64,000 nt of DNA from Haloquadratum walsbyi J07HQW2 (GTDB taxonomy: Archaea > Halobacteriota > Halobacteria > Halobacteriales > Haloferacaceae): positions 1,671,487-1,735,486 of the forward strand of contig NZ_KE356561.1 of the NCBI RefSeq assembly GCF_000415985.1, read 5' to 3'. Of the stretch, positions 17,767 to 27,479 are shown piece after piece; the first letter of the stretch is position 1, and every line of letters starts with the position of its first letter. Made by a program: the position numbers and the translations under genes. The notes under the pieces were generated by a model. That model ran no database searches. It was not told the DNA's origin and saw only the letters and a program-made list of their open reading frames with translations.

Positions 17767-19149
17767 ATGATTGACCGACAATTACTTCGTGAGGACCCTG
17801 ATGCAATCCGAGTAGCACTAAAACAAAAGGGCGTAACAGACGTTGATCTCGATCAGATTCTTCTCACCGATCAGGAGTGGCGTGAGCTGAAAGCTCGCGG
17901 AGATGACCTCCGACATGAGCGAAATGAAATTTCATCAAAAATTGGCGAACTAAAGGCTGCTGGCGATGAAGACGCCGCGTCAGAGGCGATTGACCAGTCA
18001 CAAGAAATAAAAGAAGAAATTGAGGATGTGGAGCGTGAGGCTGACAGATTAAAATCTGAGCTTGACACAGCAATGCTCAAGATTCCACAGTTGCCGAATG
18101 ATGAGGTTCCAGTTGGAGCAGATGAATCGGAAAACGTTGAGCGACGGCGTGAGGGATTTGATGACCTTCGTTCGCTGCCTGATGCCGTTATTCCACATTA
18201 TGATCTTGGTGAGGAATTAGAAATACTTGATTTCGAGCGAGGTGCCAAAGTGACCGGAGGTGGATTCTATTTCGCGAAGGGTGACGGTGCTCGACTTGAG
18301 CATGCTCTTGTGCAATTTATGCTTGATATTCATCGTGAGCAGGGATACCAGGATATTTTCCCGCCGATCCCGGTTAACTCGCAATCAATGGTCGGAACTG
18401 GACAGTTTCCGAAGTTCACCGAAGATGCATATCGTATTGGTGAGACAAATGATGAGCCATGGGATGATGATGATCTATGGCTTTGCCCAACAGCTGAAGT
18501 CCCCGTGACAAACATGTATCGCGATGAGATTTTATTGGACAGTGATCTGCCGGTGAAAATGCAGGCATATACCCCAAACTTCCGTCGCGAAGCAGGAGAG
18601 CATGGGACCGAGACTCGTGGTATTGTTCGAGTTCATCAGTTCAATAAGGTCGAATTAGTGAATTTTGTTCGCCCAGAAGATAGTGCTGAGCGATTTGATG
18701 GACTGCTCGCGGAAGCGGAGATTGTGCTACAACGACTTGGACTACCATATCGGATTCTTGAAATGTGTACGGGTGATCTAGGCTTCACTCAGCGAAAAAA
18801 ATATGATATTGAAGTGTGGGCACCAGGCGATGACATGGCGGCTGGACCGGATGTTGGTGGTCGATGGCTTGAGGTATCATCCGTCTCCAACTTTGGTGCA
18901 TTCCAAGCACGGCGAGCAGGACTTCGATATCGACCTGAACGACATGAATCAGCATCGTATCTCCACACGCTGAATGGCTCAGGTGTTGCCGTCCCTCGTG
19001 TAATGGTTGCAATTATTGAGTATTACCAGAATGAGGATAACACAATTACTGTTCCAGAGCCGCTTCAACAATATATGAACGGTATGAGTACAATTGACGG
19101 TCATGACCCGGTTGGCGAGGCAGCAGTTGGCGCTGGCAAGCATGAATGA
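17767..19149 (+). CDS. serS: Seryl-tRNA synthetase
   Basis: A 460-residue class II synthetase of the standard (bacterial/eukaryal-like) type. Residues 1-105 are a long antiparallel coiled coil that contacts the tRNA-Ser variable arm (QEIKEEIEDVEREADRLKSE). Motif 2 is FRREAGEHGTETRGIVRVHQ and motif 3 lies around GSGVAVPRVMVAIIEYYQN. CPTAEVPVTNMY is the TxE serine/ATP region. The frame opens at TTG 17740 but MIDRQLLREDPD at ATG 17767 is the canonical start. The promoter must lie just right of the TnpB element left end. Confidence 0.97.
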   Translation: MIDRQLLREDPDAIRVALKQKGVTDVDLDQILLTDQEWRELKARGDDLRHERNEISSKIGELKAAGDEDAASEAIDQSQEIKEEIEDVEREADRLKSELDTAMLKIPQLPNDEVPVGADESENVERRREGFDDLRSLPDAVIPHYDLGEELEILDFERGAKVTGGGFYFAKGDGARLEHALVQFMLDIHREQGYQDIFPPIPVNSQSMVGTGQFPKFTEDAYRIGETNDEPWDDDDLWLCPTAEVPVTNMYRDEILLDSDLPVKMQAYTPNFRREAGEHGTETRGIVRVHQFNKVELVNFVRPEDSAERFDGLLAEAEIVLQRLGLPYRILEMCTGDLGFTQRKKYDIEVWAPGDDMAAGPDVGGRWLEVSSVSNFGAFQARRAGLRYRPERHESASYLHTLNGSGVAVPRVMVAIIEYYQNEDNTITVPEPLQQYMNGMSTIDGHDPVGEAAVGAGKHE

Positions 19150-19326
19150 TCACTTGCGAATAGGTTTTGAGCATTGATGACCAATATATAATACTTTTAG
19201 AACGGTCACTATTCAGATGTCTGTGGTGAACAACGCAGAGCAATGATGGATGTATCACAGGATTCGTAATAAGAATATAATACAACGCAACACAACAAAA
19301 CAAAACAATCTAACTCATAATTGTCC

Positions 19327-19887
19327 ATGTCTTTAACTGATATAAAGTATCAAAAACAAGATCATAACTCTTCCTTTGAGTCATCACACCAACTACATAT
19401 CCGGTATGAGGGCGATGATGACCCTGCAAAGTGCACGGCACGGAAGCTTGAACGATTTGATCTTGCAACGCTACACAACTCAGATCACACAACCCCATAT
19501 GGAATTGTACTCAATCCACATGCCGATCGTGCACTTTCGCCCGCAGATAATGCTGGAAATACACTAGTCGCACTTGATTGCTCATGGGAATCTGCTGGTG
19601 AGGCACGGTTTTCATTACCTGGTGTTCATCGAGCGCTTCCATATCTTGTAGCCGCAAATCCAATCAATTTCGGTCAGCCAATGCAACTGACAACAGTCGA
19701 GGCGATCGCTGCTGCTCTATGCATTTTTGATTATCCAGAGCACGCCCATCAGATCCTTGCAAAATTCACCTGGGGTAAAACATTTCTTGAACTCAATGCT
19801 GAACCGTTAGAACGGTATGCGGACTGTGAAGACTCCGCTGCGGTGGTAGAGGTGCAGTCTGAGTATCTTAACCGTGGTGAAAGCTAA
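19327..19887 (+). CDS. tsr3: Tsr3-like rRNA aminocarboxypropyltransferase (DUF367)
   Basis: A 186-residue protein with the Tsr3 signature blocks: [21 protein letters not shown] near the N-terminus in two parts (the DDDP.KCTARKL core), [38 protein letters not shown] and [13 protein letters not shown]. Tsr3 transfers the aminocarboxypropyl group of SAM to a small-subunit rRNA uridine as the last step of a hypermodification. The first 25 residues are a non-conserved polar extension. ATG 19327 is chosen over TTG 19321. It may be read with serS upstream or NOG1 downstream, but spacers of 180 and 53 bases make separate promoters plausible. Confidence 0.9.
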   Translation: MSLTDIKYQKQDHNSSFESSHQLHIRYEGDDDPAKCTARKLERFDLATLHNSDHTTPYGIVLNPHADRALSPADNAGNTLVALDCSWESAGEARFSLPGVHRALPYLVAANPINFGQPMQLTTVEAIAAALCIFDYPEHAHQILAKFTWGKTFLELNAEPLERYADCEDSAAVVEVQSEYLNRGES

Positions 19888-19940
19888 TCTGTAATGCAAA
19901 CAAACGTGTTTTTATCATTCGATAACGTGTTTTATATACT

Positions 19941-20915
19941 ATGATTTTTGAGTCACTTCCAACGACTCCACGATCTTCGGAACTTATCGATAAAGCCTTC
20001 TCGAGAGCTGCTCGGGCGGGACGGGCGAAATCAGGGCTTAAAGCTCAACAATCAATGTTACAGACGGCATCATCTATTCTTTCTGATAATCTCGAAAATG
20101 TCGTCACACAATGGCCTGATTTCGAGACTGTTGACCCTTTTTATTATGAACTCGCTGACGCCATTGTTGATGTCGATGCACTACGTCAAAGTCTTTCTCG
20201 GGTAACATGGACAAGTCGGCAGATTGGAACACTTCGACGAGAATATCAATCAAAGCTGCGGAAGACCGAGTCGGAAACAGCGCGAAAACATAGAAAACAA
20301 GCATTCGCCCGGATGGCAGATCTCGTCGAAGATGTCGCAGACGATCTTAAACAGATTGGATCGGCTCGTGATGCGGTAAAAGACCTCCCAGATATTCGCC
20401 CAGATGAACCTGCGATTGTCGTTGCGGGTTACCCCAATGTTGGGAAGTCATCATTTGTCAATACAGTTACTCGTGCAGATAATGAAATCGCCCATTATCC
20501 GTTCACGACGACTGGTATTCATGTCGGGCATTTTGATCATGACCGAATTAGATACCAGATTGTTGATACTCCTGGACTGTTAGACCGGCCAGCAGCCGAA
20601 CGAAATGACATTGAGCGACAAGCAGTGAGTGCGGTTGAACATCTTGCAGATGTTATTCTGTTTATGAGTGACGCCAGTGAAGCCTGTGGATATCCACTGA
20701 CAGAACAGTTGGCACTTCGCGATGATATCATGGAGAGATTTCGTGAGCGCGAGATACCGGTGTTGACAGTGAATAATAAGAGTGACCGATCAGAGGAGAT
20801 CACCGCTGACTGTCAGATGAGTATTAAATACAATGAAGGGATTGACAATGTGATTACAACCACTGTTGATGCCGCCGGGTGGGAGCCTGATATTCCACCG
20901 TCTCGACAAGCATAA
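19941..20915 (+). CDS. NOG1-type GTP-binding protein (Obg/HflX superfamily)
   Basis: A 324-residue GTPase. Residues 1-155 are a helical NOG1 N-terminal domain (SSELIDKAFSRAARAGRA...). Then come G1 GYPNVGKSS, the G2 Thr in YPFTTTGIHVG, G3 VDTPGLLDRP and G4 NNKSD. NOG1 works in large ribosomal subunit assembly, and the archaeal forms are shorter than yeast Nog1 and lack its C-terminal tail, as here. Two AT-rich elements (gtttttatc and gttttatata) precede the start at the right distance for leaderless initiation. Convergent with the DUF389 gene. Confidence 0.92.
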   Translation: MIFESLPTTPRSSELIDKAFSRAARAGRAKSGLKAQQSMLQTASSILSDNLENVVTQWPDFETVDPFYYELADAIVDVDALRQSLSRVTWTSRQIGTLRREYQSKLRKTESETARKHRKQAFARMADLVEDVADDLKQIGSARDAVKDLPDIRPDEPAIVVAGYPNVGKSSFVNTVTRADNEIAHYPFTTTGIHVGHFDHDRIRYQIVDTPGLLDRPAAERNDIERQAVSAVEHLADVILFMSDASEACGYPLTEQLALRDDIMERFREREIPVLTVNNKSDRSEEITADCQMSIKYNEGIDNVITTTVDAAGWEPDIPPSRQA

Positions 20916-21010
20916 TTCAATGGTACATGACTGATACTGATTCTGAATTAAGACTTCTACTGACGACAGTATCTTTTTTAATTTATTTTAGGCACTATCT
21001 CGATTGATGA

Positions 21011-22420
21011 TCATGTCTGTTCGACAGCAACGTATCTGAGTTCAACAGTAATTGATCCCATTGAGTCGGTATTGTTTGCTTCCGTTGCAGTTGATTCGGC
21101 ATTACTGTTAGCGGCTGATATTGCTGTATGATAATCTTGAGTAACAAGCGGTATTTCTGGACCCATATAGAGTGAGGTTGACGCAATTGACTCAATTCGC
21201 GAATCAATTGCGTCTGCAACGGCAGGAGGGTCAATTTCAGGCGGGTATCCAACGGTAATAATTACTTGTTGCGGCGTTCGAGCAGGAAATCCGGTATAAC
21301 TGATAGTGAGATCAAGCATTGTCATCTTTGGTGGTAACTCAGTCTCAATTGCGGCGTTAGTCTGCTCTTCGAAGGCAGCCGTCTGTGCGCTGCTATATGT
21401 AAATCCAGCAAGTGCTGAAGAAAGTATAATTAACGCTACGGTTAGAACAGCAATACGTGTCAAGGTCGTTGAACGAGCCTCTGACGTTCGAAACCATGAC
21501 TGTGGTCGATATCCGAGTTGCCACAGCGCAACGAGTGCAACAAGATTGATTGCGATGAAGTTCACTAACACGAGAACGGCTGACCCAGCGACAACCCGTG
21601 GGGTTCCCCATGCAAGTCCAATACCGACGACCGCTGTCGGAGGAACAAGTGCAGCAGCAATCATTACACCGACAAGTGCAGTCGAAACGCCGGAAGCAAG
21701 TGATACAGCACCTGCCGCACCCGCACCGAGTGCAATCACCAACGAGAGAACATCGGGTGCAAGTCGTTGGCTCACTTCACCAATCGCGAACACCTCAATC
21801 GCACTCAGCGGAACAATCTGTGCCGCTCGAAGTAAGAATGCGAATCCAGCGGCTGATATGATAGCAAGAATACCTCCAAGCACCTGCAGTTTGATACCAC
21901 GGACAACTAATGAAGTGTCATTAACGACTGTTCCAACGCTTGTAGACATCGCTGGTCCGATGAGTGGAGCAATCACCATTGATCCGACCACTACCGCTGG
22001 TGAGTCAAGTAGCAGTCCGGCTGTCGCCACTATAGCGCTGACGACTGTCATCAGCACAAATGGACCGATGCCTGGTGCAAGTTCGTTTGCACGGGCGAGT
22101 AGTTCATCGCGGGCAATCCGGTCGCCATCAGTCGTATCGTCGCTGTCATTGGCATACGCCTCATCTAACTCGTCAAATCGGTCTGATACTACTGTCTCAG
22201 CCTCAAGTACAACTGTTGTTGCATCTTCGTCGATGCCAACTGCTCGAAGCTGATCTAAAACCGACTCAACAGCTGCTGTCGGAAGCGGAAGGGTGATTAC
22301 AGATTCATATCTTTCGGTGCCTGTTTCATCAGTAATAGCATACTCAATGCTCTCATCGGTAATAACCTCAACAACAGCTTCACGTTTCCCAGTCGGGACT
22401 AACACCTGAACAAAACGCAC
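21011..22420 (-). CDS. DUF389 (TIGR00341) membrane protein
   Basis: A 469-residue integral membrane protein. The N-terminal 125 residues form a soluble domain (MRFVQVLVPTGKREAVVEVI). The membrane core follows, with LVMTVVS-like segments and motifs VGSMVIAPLIGPAMSTSVG, GVSTALVGVMIAAALVPP and VGIGLAWGTP, typical of DUF389, whose Gly/Pro-rich loops suggest a channel or transporter. Seven or eight hydrophobic segments are seen. The C-terminal 130 residues are a soluble extracellular-looking domain. Transport substrate is unknown for the family. No adjacent gene shares its strand closely. Confidence 0.88.
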   Translation of the reverse strand: MRFVQVLVPTGKREAVVEVITDESIEYAITDETGTERYESVITLPLPTAAVESVLDQLRAVGIDEDATTVVLEAETVVSDRFDELDEAYANDSDDTTDGDRIARDELLARANELAPGIGPFVLMTVVSAIVATAGLLLDSPAVVVGSMVIAPLIGPAMSTSVGTVVNDTSLVVRGIKLQVLGGILAIISAAGFAFLLRAAQIVPLSAIEVFAIGEVSQRLAPDVLSLVIALGAGAAGAVSLASGVSTALVGVMIAAALVPPTAVVGIGLAWGTPRVVAGSAVLVLVNFIAINLVALVALWQLGYRPQSWFRTSEARSTTLTRIAVLTVALIILSSALAGFTYSSAQTAAFEEQTNAAIETELPPKMTMLDLTISYTGFPARTPQQVIITVGYPPEIDPPAVADAIDSRIESIASTSLYMGPEIPLVTQDYHTAISAANSNAESTATEANNTDSMGSITVELRYVAVEQT

Positions 22421-22646
22421 ATCCGCATCTCAGCGTCTATCATCAAAGGTGTTCATGGTTAACGTTGCCGCGATATTACTAGAATTAAAAATCGTGTGAC
22501 ATTTATTTTTGATATCAGTGATCAGGCGCTCTACATTCTATTTATCGGACACTTACAAAAACAACTGATGAGTAATCACTATTTTTTCATCTCAACGCTA
22601 CTCGTTGTGCACAAGCCAATACATTCATAAATATTAGATCTGTCCG

Positions 22647-23156
22647 CTACAGTGGCGTCCCACCTTTTTTTCCACCAGCAGCATCAGATGCTCGTTGGAT
22701 AAGTTGCGTGACTGGATCGGTGTAGTCATATCCAGGAATCACACCTTCAACATACGTTCCCTCAGCAAATTCAACGAGTGAAACGGCATCATCAATCCCC
22801 CGTGATGGGTCGATATCAGTGAACGTTGTCTCAACGACTGCGGTGTCGTCTTCACGAGTTGTCTCAATATCAAGTGTGTCATGTCCGCGTGTCGCACTCG
22901 CAGAATCAGCCATACGACGACCGAATGTGTCGACCCAGCCCTTCTGAACGGGATCTGCGACATCTCCATCAACAACTGCATCAATCATTGGAACAGTTAT
23001 TAATACTGAGAATACAGCACCATCGTCTGATGTATCAACAGTGATATAACCATCAAAAACGGTTGTCGTCACGACATATCCATCATTATCTGCGTCTGGT
23101 TCAATTGAATCATGTAGTGAAGTGGCACGGTCAGTCCGTTCACGTATATCGCTCAT
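22647..23156 (-). CDS. DUF5813 family haloarchaeal protein
   Basis: A 169-residue acidic cytoplasmic protein beginning MSDIRERTDRATSLHDSIEP. The pattern of beta strands (YVVTTTVFDGYITVD, VFSVLITVPMIDAVV) and the C-terminal Gly/Lys tail (AAGGKKGGTPL) match what I know of the haloarchaeal DUF5813 family. No catalytic motif is apparent and the role is unknown. ATG 23156 is preferred; the frame is open nine codons further to 23183. It is followed on the same strand by no close gene and preceded by the TrkA-type gene 124 bases away. Confidence 0.75.
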   Translation of the reverse strand: MSDIRERTDRATSLHDSIEPDADNDGYVVTTTVFDGYITVDTSDDGAVFSVLITVPMIDAVVDGDVADPVQKGWVDTFGRRMADSASATRGHDTLDIETTREDDTAVVETTFTDIDPSRGIDDAVSLVEFAEGTYVEGVIPGYDYTDPVTQLIQRASDAAGGKKGGTPL

Positions 23157-23279
23157 ATCATATAGGTCATCGTGGATGAACAAAAGCCGCTCGTCATTTG
23201 ATCTTTAGCTTGATTGTTGTCGTCGCCGTTATTCTATATATCATGCCGACATAATACAATTTTTTAAACAGTATTACGA

Positions 23280-23948
23280 TCAAGGGGCGAGCCGTTGACC
23301 AACAATTAATTGTCTAACTTCTTCAAGTACCTCAAAATCTGCGAGAACGGCGAGTCGATCACCGACTTCAAGTGAATCATCAGATAGTGGTAATCGCATT
23401 TGTTCATCAGCTTTCCCGAATGCAAGCACGCGTGTTTGTGCAGGAAGTGCAACCTCCTCAATTGTGTATCCACGCATTGGTGAGTTAGTCGTTATTGTCA
23501 TCAATACTACCTGAAGCCGCTGGGCAATATCTGCAATTGCTCGCACTGACCCACCTAATAGTGCGTTCTTTGCCCCAATAGCCCCGAGCCGTTCTGGATA
23601 TATCACCTTGTCAACCTCCTTAGCGTATGTTTGATACACTTCCTCGCGATAGTCTTCATCAACACGCAGGACTGTCCACGTGTGATAATGCTTTGCGATT
23701 GAACAAGCTGCAAAGTTTGCATTCAAATCACCACATAACGCGCCAATGGCATCTGCAGATTCAATTCCCGCGTCCATGAGTACTGGCTCACGTGCACCAT
23801 CGCCGCGAATAACCTCAAAGCCCGTCTCCTGAATTTGTGTTGTGTTCTCGTAGTCGGTCTCAATGATTGTAATCTCGTGTCCTTCCTCATGAAGCACACG
23901 TGCAGTCCGGAGACCGACTCGTCCTGCACCAATAATAATGATATCCAT
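23280..23948 (-). CDS. TrkA-type NAD-binding (RCK/KTN) potassium-regulatory protein
   Basis: A 222-residue protein. Residues 1-125 are a TrkA-N Rossmann domain with IIIGAGRVGLRTARVL and the acidic strand end IIETD. Residues 135-222 form a TrkA-C domain (GYTIEEVALPAQTRVLAFGK, LEVGDRLAVLADFEVLEE). Such RCK proteins bind NAD(H) or nucleotides and gate Trk/Ktr potassium transporters from the cytoplasmic side. No transporter gene is adjacent, so the partner is elsewhere. The start is ATG 23948 (MDIIIIG). It is divergent from a small Lrp-type RAM protein, an arrangement I associate with haloarchaeal trkA genes. Confidence 0.9.
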   Translation of the reverse strand: MDIIIIGAGRVGLRTARVLHEEGHEITIIETDYENTTQIQETGFEVIRGDGAREPVLMDAGIESADAIGALCGDLNANFAACSIAKHYHTWTVLRVDEDYREEVYQTYAKEVDKVIYPERLGAIGAKNALLGGSVRAIADIAQRLQVVLMTITTNSPMRGYTIEEVALPAQTRVLAFGKADEQMRLPLSDDSLEVGDRLAVLADFEVLEEVRQLIVGQRLAP

Positions 23949-24082
23949 ACGCAATCTGTACAATGTGAATATAGATAATATTGCTGCGTGGTGTCTATCG
24001 GCGAAAATCCGGTATATGTTGATTTATCCAGTCACATGGCTGGGCGAAACTGCTTTAGTATATAATGAACTATCATAATGGT

Positions 24083-24364
24083 ATGGTACATGCATTCATT
24101 ATGGTGAAAACAGATGCGACAGACGTCAAATCACTATTAGATTCAATCGCGGTAGTTAACAACGTCACAGATGCACACATCGTCGCAGGTGCGTATGACA
24201 TCATTATCGAAGCCGATGCGGAGGAAGTATATGATCTACTTAATCCAGTCGCAAGCGGAATCCGAGGGATCGAGGGTGTCATCGATACGAAAACATACAT
24301 TGCGATTGATGGCGAGGGTCGTGGACCAGAACAGGCAGTGACCGCTAATATTGATGTTGATTGA
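24083..24364 (+). CDS. Stand-alone Lrp/AsnC ligand-binding (RAM) domain protein
   Basis: A 93-residue protein made of one RAM domain: MVHAFIMVKTDATDVKSLLD, HIVAGAYDIIIEADAEE and IDTKTYIAID, the beta-alpha-beta-beta-alpha-beta fold that binds amino acids or other effectors and oligomerises. There is no DNA-binding winged helix, so it probably acts through partner proteins. ATG 24065 is an alternative start, six codons longer. It is divergent from the TrkA-type gene 134 bases away, which suggests a link to ion transport control. Confidence 0.87.
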   Translation: MVHAFIMVKTDATDVKSLLDSIAVVNNVTDAHIVAGAYDIIIEADAEEVYDLLNPVASGIRGIEGVIDTKTYIAIDGEGRGPEQAVTANIDVD

Positions 24365-24533
24365 TTCTCTTTCGTTAATGCAGTATATTTCCTCCTCGTG
24401 AATATTGATGTTTAAGATTCTGAACTCCGTCTGCTTGTAGTATATGTGGATCTCAGACACAGTATTACGCTAATAAGAGGTGTTGATTGATACAACACTA
24501 CGCTCAAGTCACCACCCTGCATATAGCAATCAT

Positions 24534-24851
24534 ATGGCTTCGGCTGTCGGGATCGTCCTCTTCGTTGCAGTCCTGATTATCCACACGCTCGTGGCTGCGG
24601 TAATAACCCGTTTTTTCCGCATTCGATTGAAAACGCAATTGGGGTATGTCATGTATTCATTTTTATTAGTTCCATTTGCATTGCTTATATTGACATTACT
24701 TTTCACCGGTATCTTTGGAATTGGAGTGAATCTTGGCGACCCGACAACAGCGACTGGTGTGATGATTGGGCTACCATTTGCACTTGGATTCACTATTGAT
24801 ACGCTCTATGTTCCTGCACCTGAGGAATATGATCTTCCGGAGACGCAATGA
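24534..24851 (+). CDS. Small haloarchaeal membrane protein, three transmembrane segments
   Basis: A 105-residue protein with hydrophobic segments at about residues 5-25 (GIVLFVAVLIIHTLVAAVI), 40-63 (YSFLLVPFALLILTLLF) and 75-95 (GVMIGLPFALGFTIDTLY), and a polar C-terminus (PAPEEYDLPETQ). RFFRIRLKTQLGYV forms a positively charged loop after the first segment. It looks like a conserved haloarchaeal family of unknown function. ATG 24534 starts directly before the first segment; the frame is open back to TTG 24480. Confidence 0.7.
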   Translation: MASAVGIVLFVAVLIIHTLVAAVITRFFRIRLKTQLGYVMYSFLLVPFALLILTLLFTGIFGIGVNLGDPTTATGVMIGLPFALGFTIDTLYVPAPEEYDLPETQ

Positions 24852-24962
24852 TACTTCCATATCATTGGGACACTTAGCCGGACATTTCTACTATATCGCA
24901 TATGATAACCGGTCTGAGAGGAATCAATTGTAGTATCAACAGGTATGAGTGAAAAATATTAT

Positions 24963-25583
24963 TTATTTGTCATTTAATTCACTAGATTTCTTGTCATCTA
25001 ACACTGTCTCAACGATCATCGTGACCGTTTCTCTGACATCAGCAATTGATTCGGTTGCATCAACACGATGAAATCGCGACGGCTCAGCAGCAATAAGCCG
25101 CTCATACTGTGTTGCGACGCGTTCAAGATATTGTGCACGTTCAAATTTATTCGTTGCTCCAGCACGAGTGACTGCGGTTTCTGGGTCAATATCTAAATAC
25201 ACTGTTGCATCAGGGCGCCGAGAGAATGGCTCATGTACCGATTGAATATACTCTAATGGAGCGTCAATACAACTGCCTTCGAGTGTTGCAGCTTGATATG
25301 CATATCGTGAGTCAGCGTATCGATCGGAAATAACAGTCGTACCAGACGCAAGTGATGGTCGGATAACACGGCTAAGATGATCAGCGTGATCTGCGGTAAA
25401 TAAGAATAATTCGGCGAGTGAGTCTGCATCGTTATTATGTGTCGACTCAGCAACAAGGTCGCCATACCAGGAGTTGGTTGGCTCACACGTGAATGTTGCT
25501 TCTGGCAATGTGCTTTGTAATGACTCACAAACAGTAGATTTCCCACTTCCATCAAGCCCCTCTAAGGTGATGAGTGTCGACAT
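24963..25583 (-). CDS. tmk: Thymidylate kinase
   Basis: A 206-residue P-loop kinase that phosphorylates dTMP to d[16 protein letters not shown] is the Walker [12 protein letters not shown] the dTMP-binding segment, [15 protein letters not shown] the DR(Y/H) motif, and [18 protein letters not shown] the following strand. LEGSCIDAP is the region where many thymidylate kinases have the LID Arg residues. Full length and well conserved. It is monocistronic, with 229 bases to the divergent NDUFA9-like gene. Confidence 0.95.
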   Translation of the reverse strand: MSTLITLEGLDGSGKSTVCESLQSTLPEATFTCEPTNSWYGDLVAESTHNNDADSLAELFLFTADHADHLSRVIRPSLASGTTVISDRYADSRYAYQAATLEGSCIDAPLEYIQSVHEPFSRRPDATVYLDIDPETAVTRAGATNKFERAQYLERVATQYERLIAAEPSRFHRVDATESIADVRETVTMIVETVLDDKKSSELNDK

Positions 25584-25812
25584 TCGTATGTGATATTCGA
25601 TGACGTGTCCATATATTATCCTGGGGTTATCAAATCATATGCAACCTCTCTAGCAGCTCACAGAACAATGGATAACTAATACCTGCTCTATCGTCAGCTA
25701 TCCGCTATGGTTGACGATATCTTGTTTTCGGTGTCATGCAGCAACTTAGAATAAAGTAAAGCGATTCTGTAGCAGTTAACTTTAGGTCTGTGTCGGATGA
25801 CAGTACATTGGT

Positions 25813-26739
25813 ATGGATGTACTCGTCATCGGCGGAAGTGGTTTTATTGGTGTCCGATTATGCACAGAACTGTCTAATCGTGATCATGAGGTAATAGCAG
25901 TGTCACGAAGTCCAGATGACTCAGAACTTCCGGGGGACGTTGATACAGAGATGGGTGACGTTACCGCATACGACTCACTGAGTGGTTTGTTTGATGATAT
26001 TGATGTTGTGTATAATCTTGTTGCACTTTCGCCTTTATTTAAGCCGAGTGGTGGTGATGAGATGCATGATATTGTCCATCGACAAGGAACAGAAAACATC
26101 GTCCGCGCTGCAGAGGCGAATAATGTCTCACAGCTTGTCCAATTAAGTGCGCTTGGAGCCGACCCAGACGGTACGACCGCATATGTTCGGGCGAAGGGAC
26201 GCGCCGAGACCGCTGTCACTGAGTCAGATTCAGATCTTGACTCTACAATCTTTCGACCGTCGGTTGTATTTGGTGATGGTGGTGAGTTCATTTCATTCAC
26301 AAAACTCCTCGCACCACCGTATGTTAGCGCCCTCCCTGGTGGAGGAAAAACACGATTCCAACCAATTTGGGTTGATGATCTTGTACCAATGCTTGCTGAT
26401 GCAGTTGAGACGGACACGCATCACGGTGAAATATATGAGATTGGTGGTCCTGAGCGATTAACTCTCGCAGAGATTGCTCAGATGATTCATACTGCGGATG
26501 GTCGTTCAACGACAATCCTACCAGTCCCGATGTCGCTGGCTAAGATTGGTCTTACAGTCGGGGATCTGATTCCAGGCTTTCCGATGGGTGTCGACCAGTA
26601 TCGGTCATTACAGTTTGATAATGTGACTGATAAAAACAATATCGATGCTTTCGCAAGAACGGTAGACGATCTTACAACGCTCGAAGCGTATCTTAGTGGT
26701 GAAACTGATTATGAAGCTGACACACGCGTTCCCGCATGA
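25813..26739 (+). CDS. NDUFA9-like NAD(P)-binding protein, atypical short-chain dehydrogenase
   Basis: A 308-residue extended-SDR protein. VLVIGGSGFIGVRLCTEL is the nucleotide-binding loop. YVRAKGRAETAV holds the Tyr-x3-Lys active pair, and FRPSVVFGDGGEFISF follows. IWVDDLVPMLADAV and YEIGGPERLTLAEIA are typical of the complex I NDUFA9/YwnB-like branch. Substrate unknown; relatives are annotated as NADH-ubiquinone oxidoreductase 39 kDa-like or sugar epimerases. Its 3' end lies just left of a tnpB remnant. Confidence 0.88.
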   Translation: MDVLVIGGSGFIGVRLCTELSNRDHEVIAVSRSPDDSELPGDVDTEMGDVTAYDSLSGLFDDIDVVYNLVALSPLFKPSGGDEMHDIVHRQGTENIVRAAEANNVSQLVQLSALGADPDGTTAYVRAKGRAETAVTESDSDLDSTIFRPSVVFGDGGEFISFTKLLAPPYVSALPGGGKTRFQPIWVDDLVPMLADAVETDTHHGEIYEIGGPERLTLAEIAQMIHTADGRSTTILPVPMSLAKIGLTVGDLIPGFPMGVDQYRSLQFDNVTDKNNIDAFARTVDDLTTLEAYLSGETDYEADTRVPA

Positions 26740-26849
26740 GGATTCCCGGTTAAAGATCGCTCAATATATAATACTCTACGACACGTGGTCACAGGGTATG
26801 TTTGAAAGATACAAAATTGGTATTTACCAGATTATCTGGGAGGATGCCT

Positions 26850-27470
26850 CTTCCTCAAGGGGGCTATCCTCGATAGCCGAGTAGGGAAGTGATAACTACC
26901 AATAATATAAACTAAAAGGATAGATTAAGATCTATGATACAAAAATAACAATTTATATGAAGCAATACGTATAAAATCAGTGTACAACGATGGAATATGT
27001 ATATCGCTTCCGAACCTATCCTGACCACACAGGTGTCATCTCGGAAGTCGAACAGCATCTTAAAATCCATCGCCAAGCCTACAACCATACCCGACACGGA
27101 TATAATAACAAGCAAAACCAGGTCAATGCTGGAAGTCATTAATGAAGATCAAAAACGATTTCCAGACTGGAAAAATAAGTGTTCGATATTTGGAGACGTT
27201 CATTCCAGGGCACTTCGGAAAACCGTCGAACGATTCTACAACAACCTGTCTAATCTCAGCAAAAAAGCAGAAAGGGTACAAGATTGGTGAACTGAAATAG
27301 AAGTCGCCACGAGAGTATCAAAGTATTATGTATTCGCAGTCTGGCTTCGAACTCAAAAACACGAGTGGTTAAGACACGAGCACGGCTACACTCTAGCTCT
27401 GGCTCTCAAAAATCGGTGAGATTCGCATTCGCCACCACCGACCCGTTCCGGACCACACTATAATCAAAGG
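26850..27470 (+). mobile_element. TnpB-type element remnant: left end plus N-terminal tnpB fragment
   Basis: The left end reads CTTCCTCAAGG at 26850, then a ggctatcctcgatagcc hairpin and GAGTAGGG, comparable to the left ends at 17600 and 35020. The body codes for the start of tnpB (see pseudogene). No right end is found before an unrelated gene resumes near 27480, so the 3' half is deleted. Confidence 0.6.
26990..27470 (+). pseudogene. tnpB: tnpB N-terminal fragment
   Basis: ATG 26990 opens MEYVYRFRTYPDHTGVISE and HLKIHRQAYNHTRHGY, typical of haloarchaeal TnpB N-termini, but hits a stop near 27140. The frame then continues elsewhere: EDQKRFPDWKNKCSIFGDVH, RKTVERFYNNLSNLSKK, and after another shift YSQSGFELKNTSG and SKIGEIRIRHHR. 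Only about 160 codons of the family's 400 are recognisable, with several frameshifts. The RuvC catalytic part is absent. It cannot make a functional protein. Confidence 0.75.
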
Positions 27471-27479
27471 TGGGGCAGG

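Noticed and set aside
21306-22253. 315-codon plus-strand frame
   Set aside because: It is antisense to the DUF389 gene, with Ser/Thr/Ala bias typical of a shadow frame.
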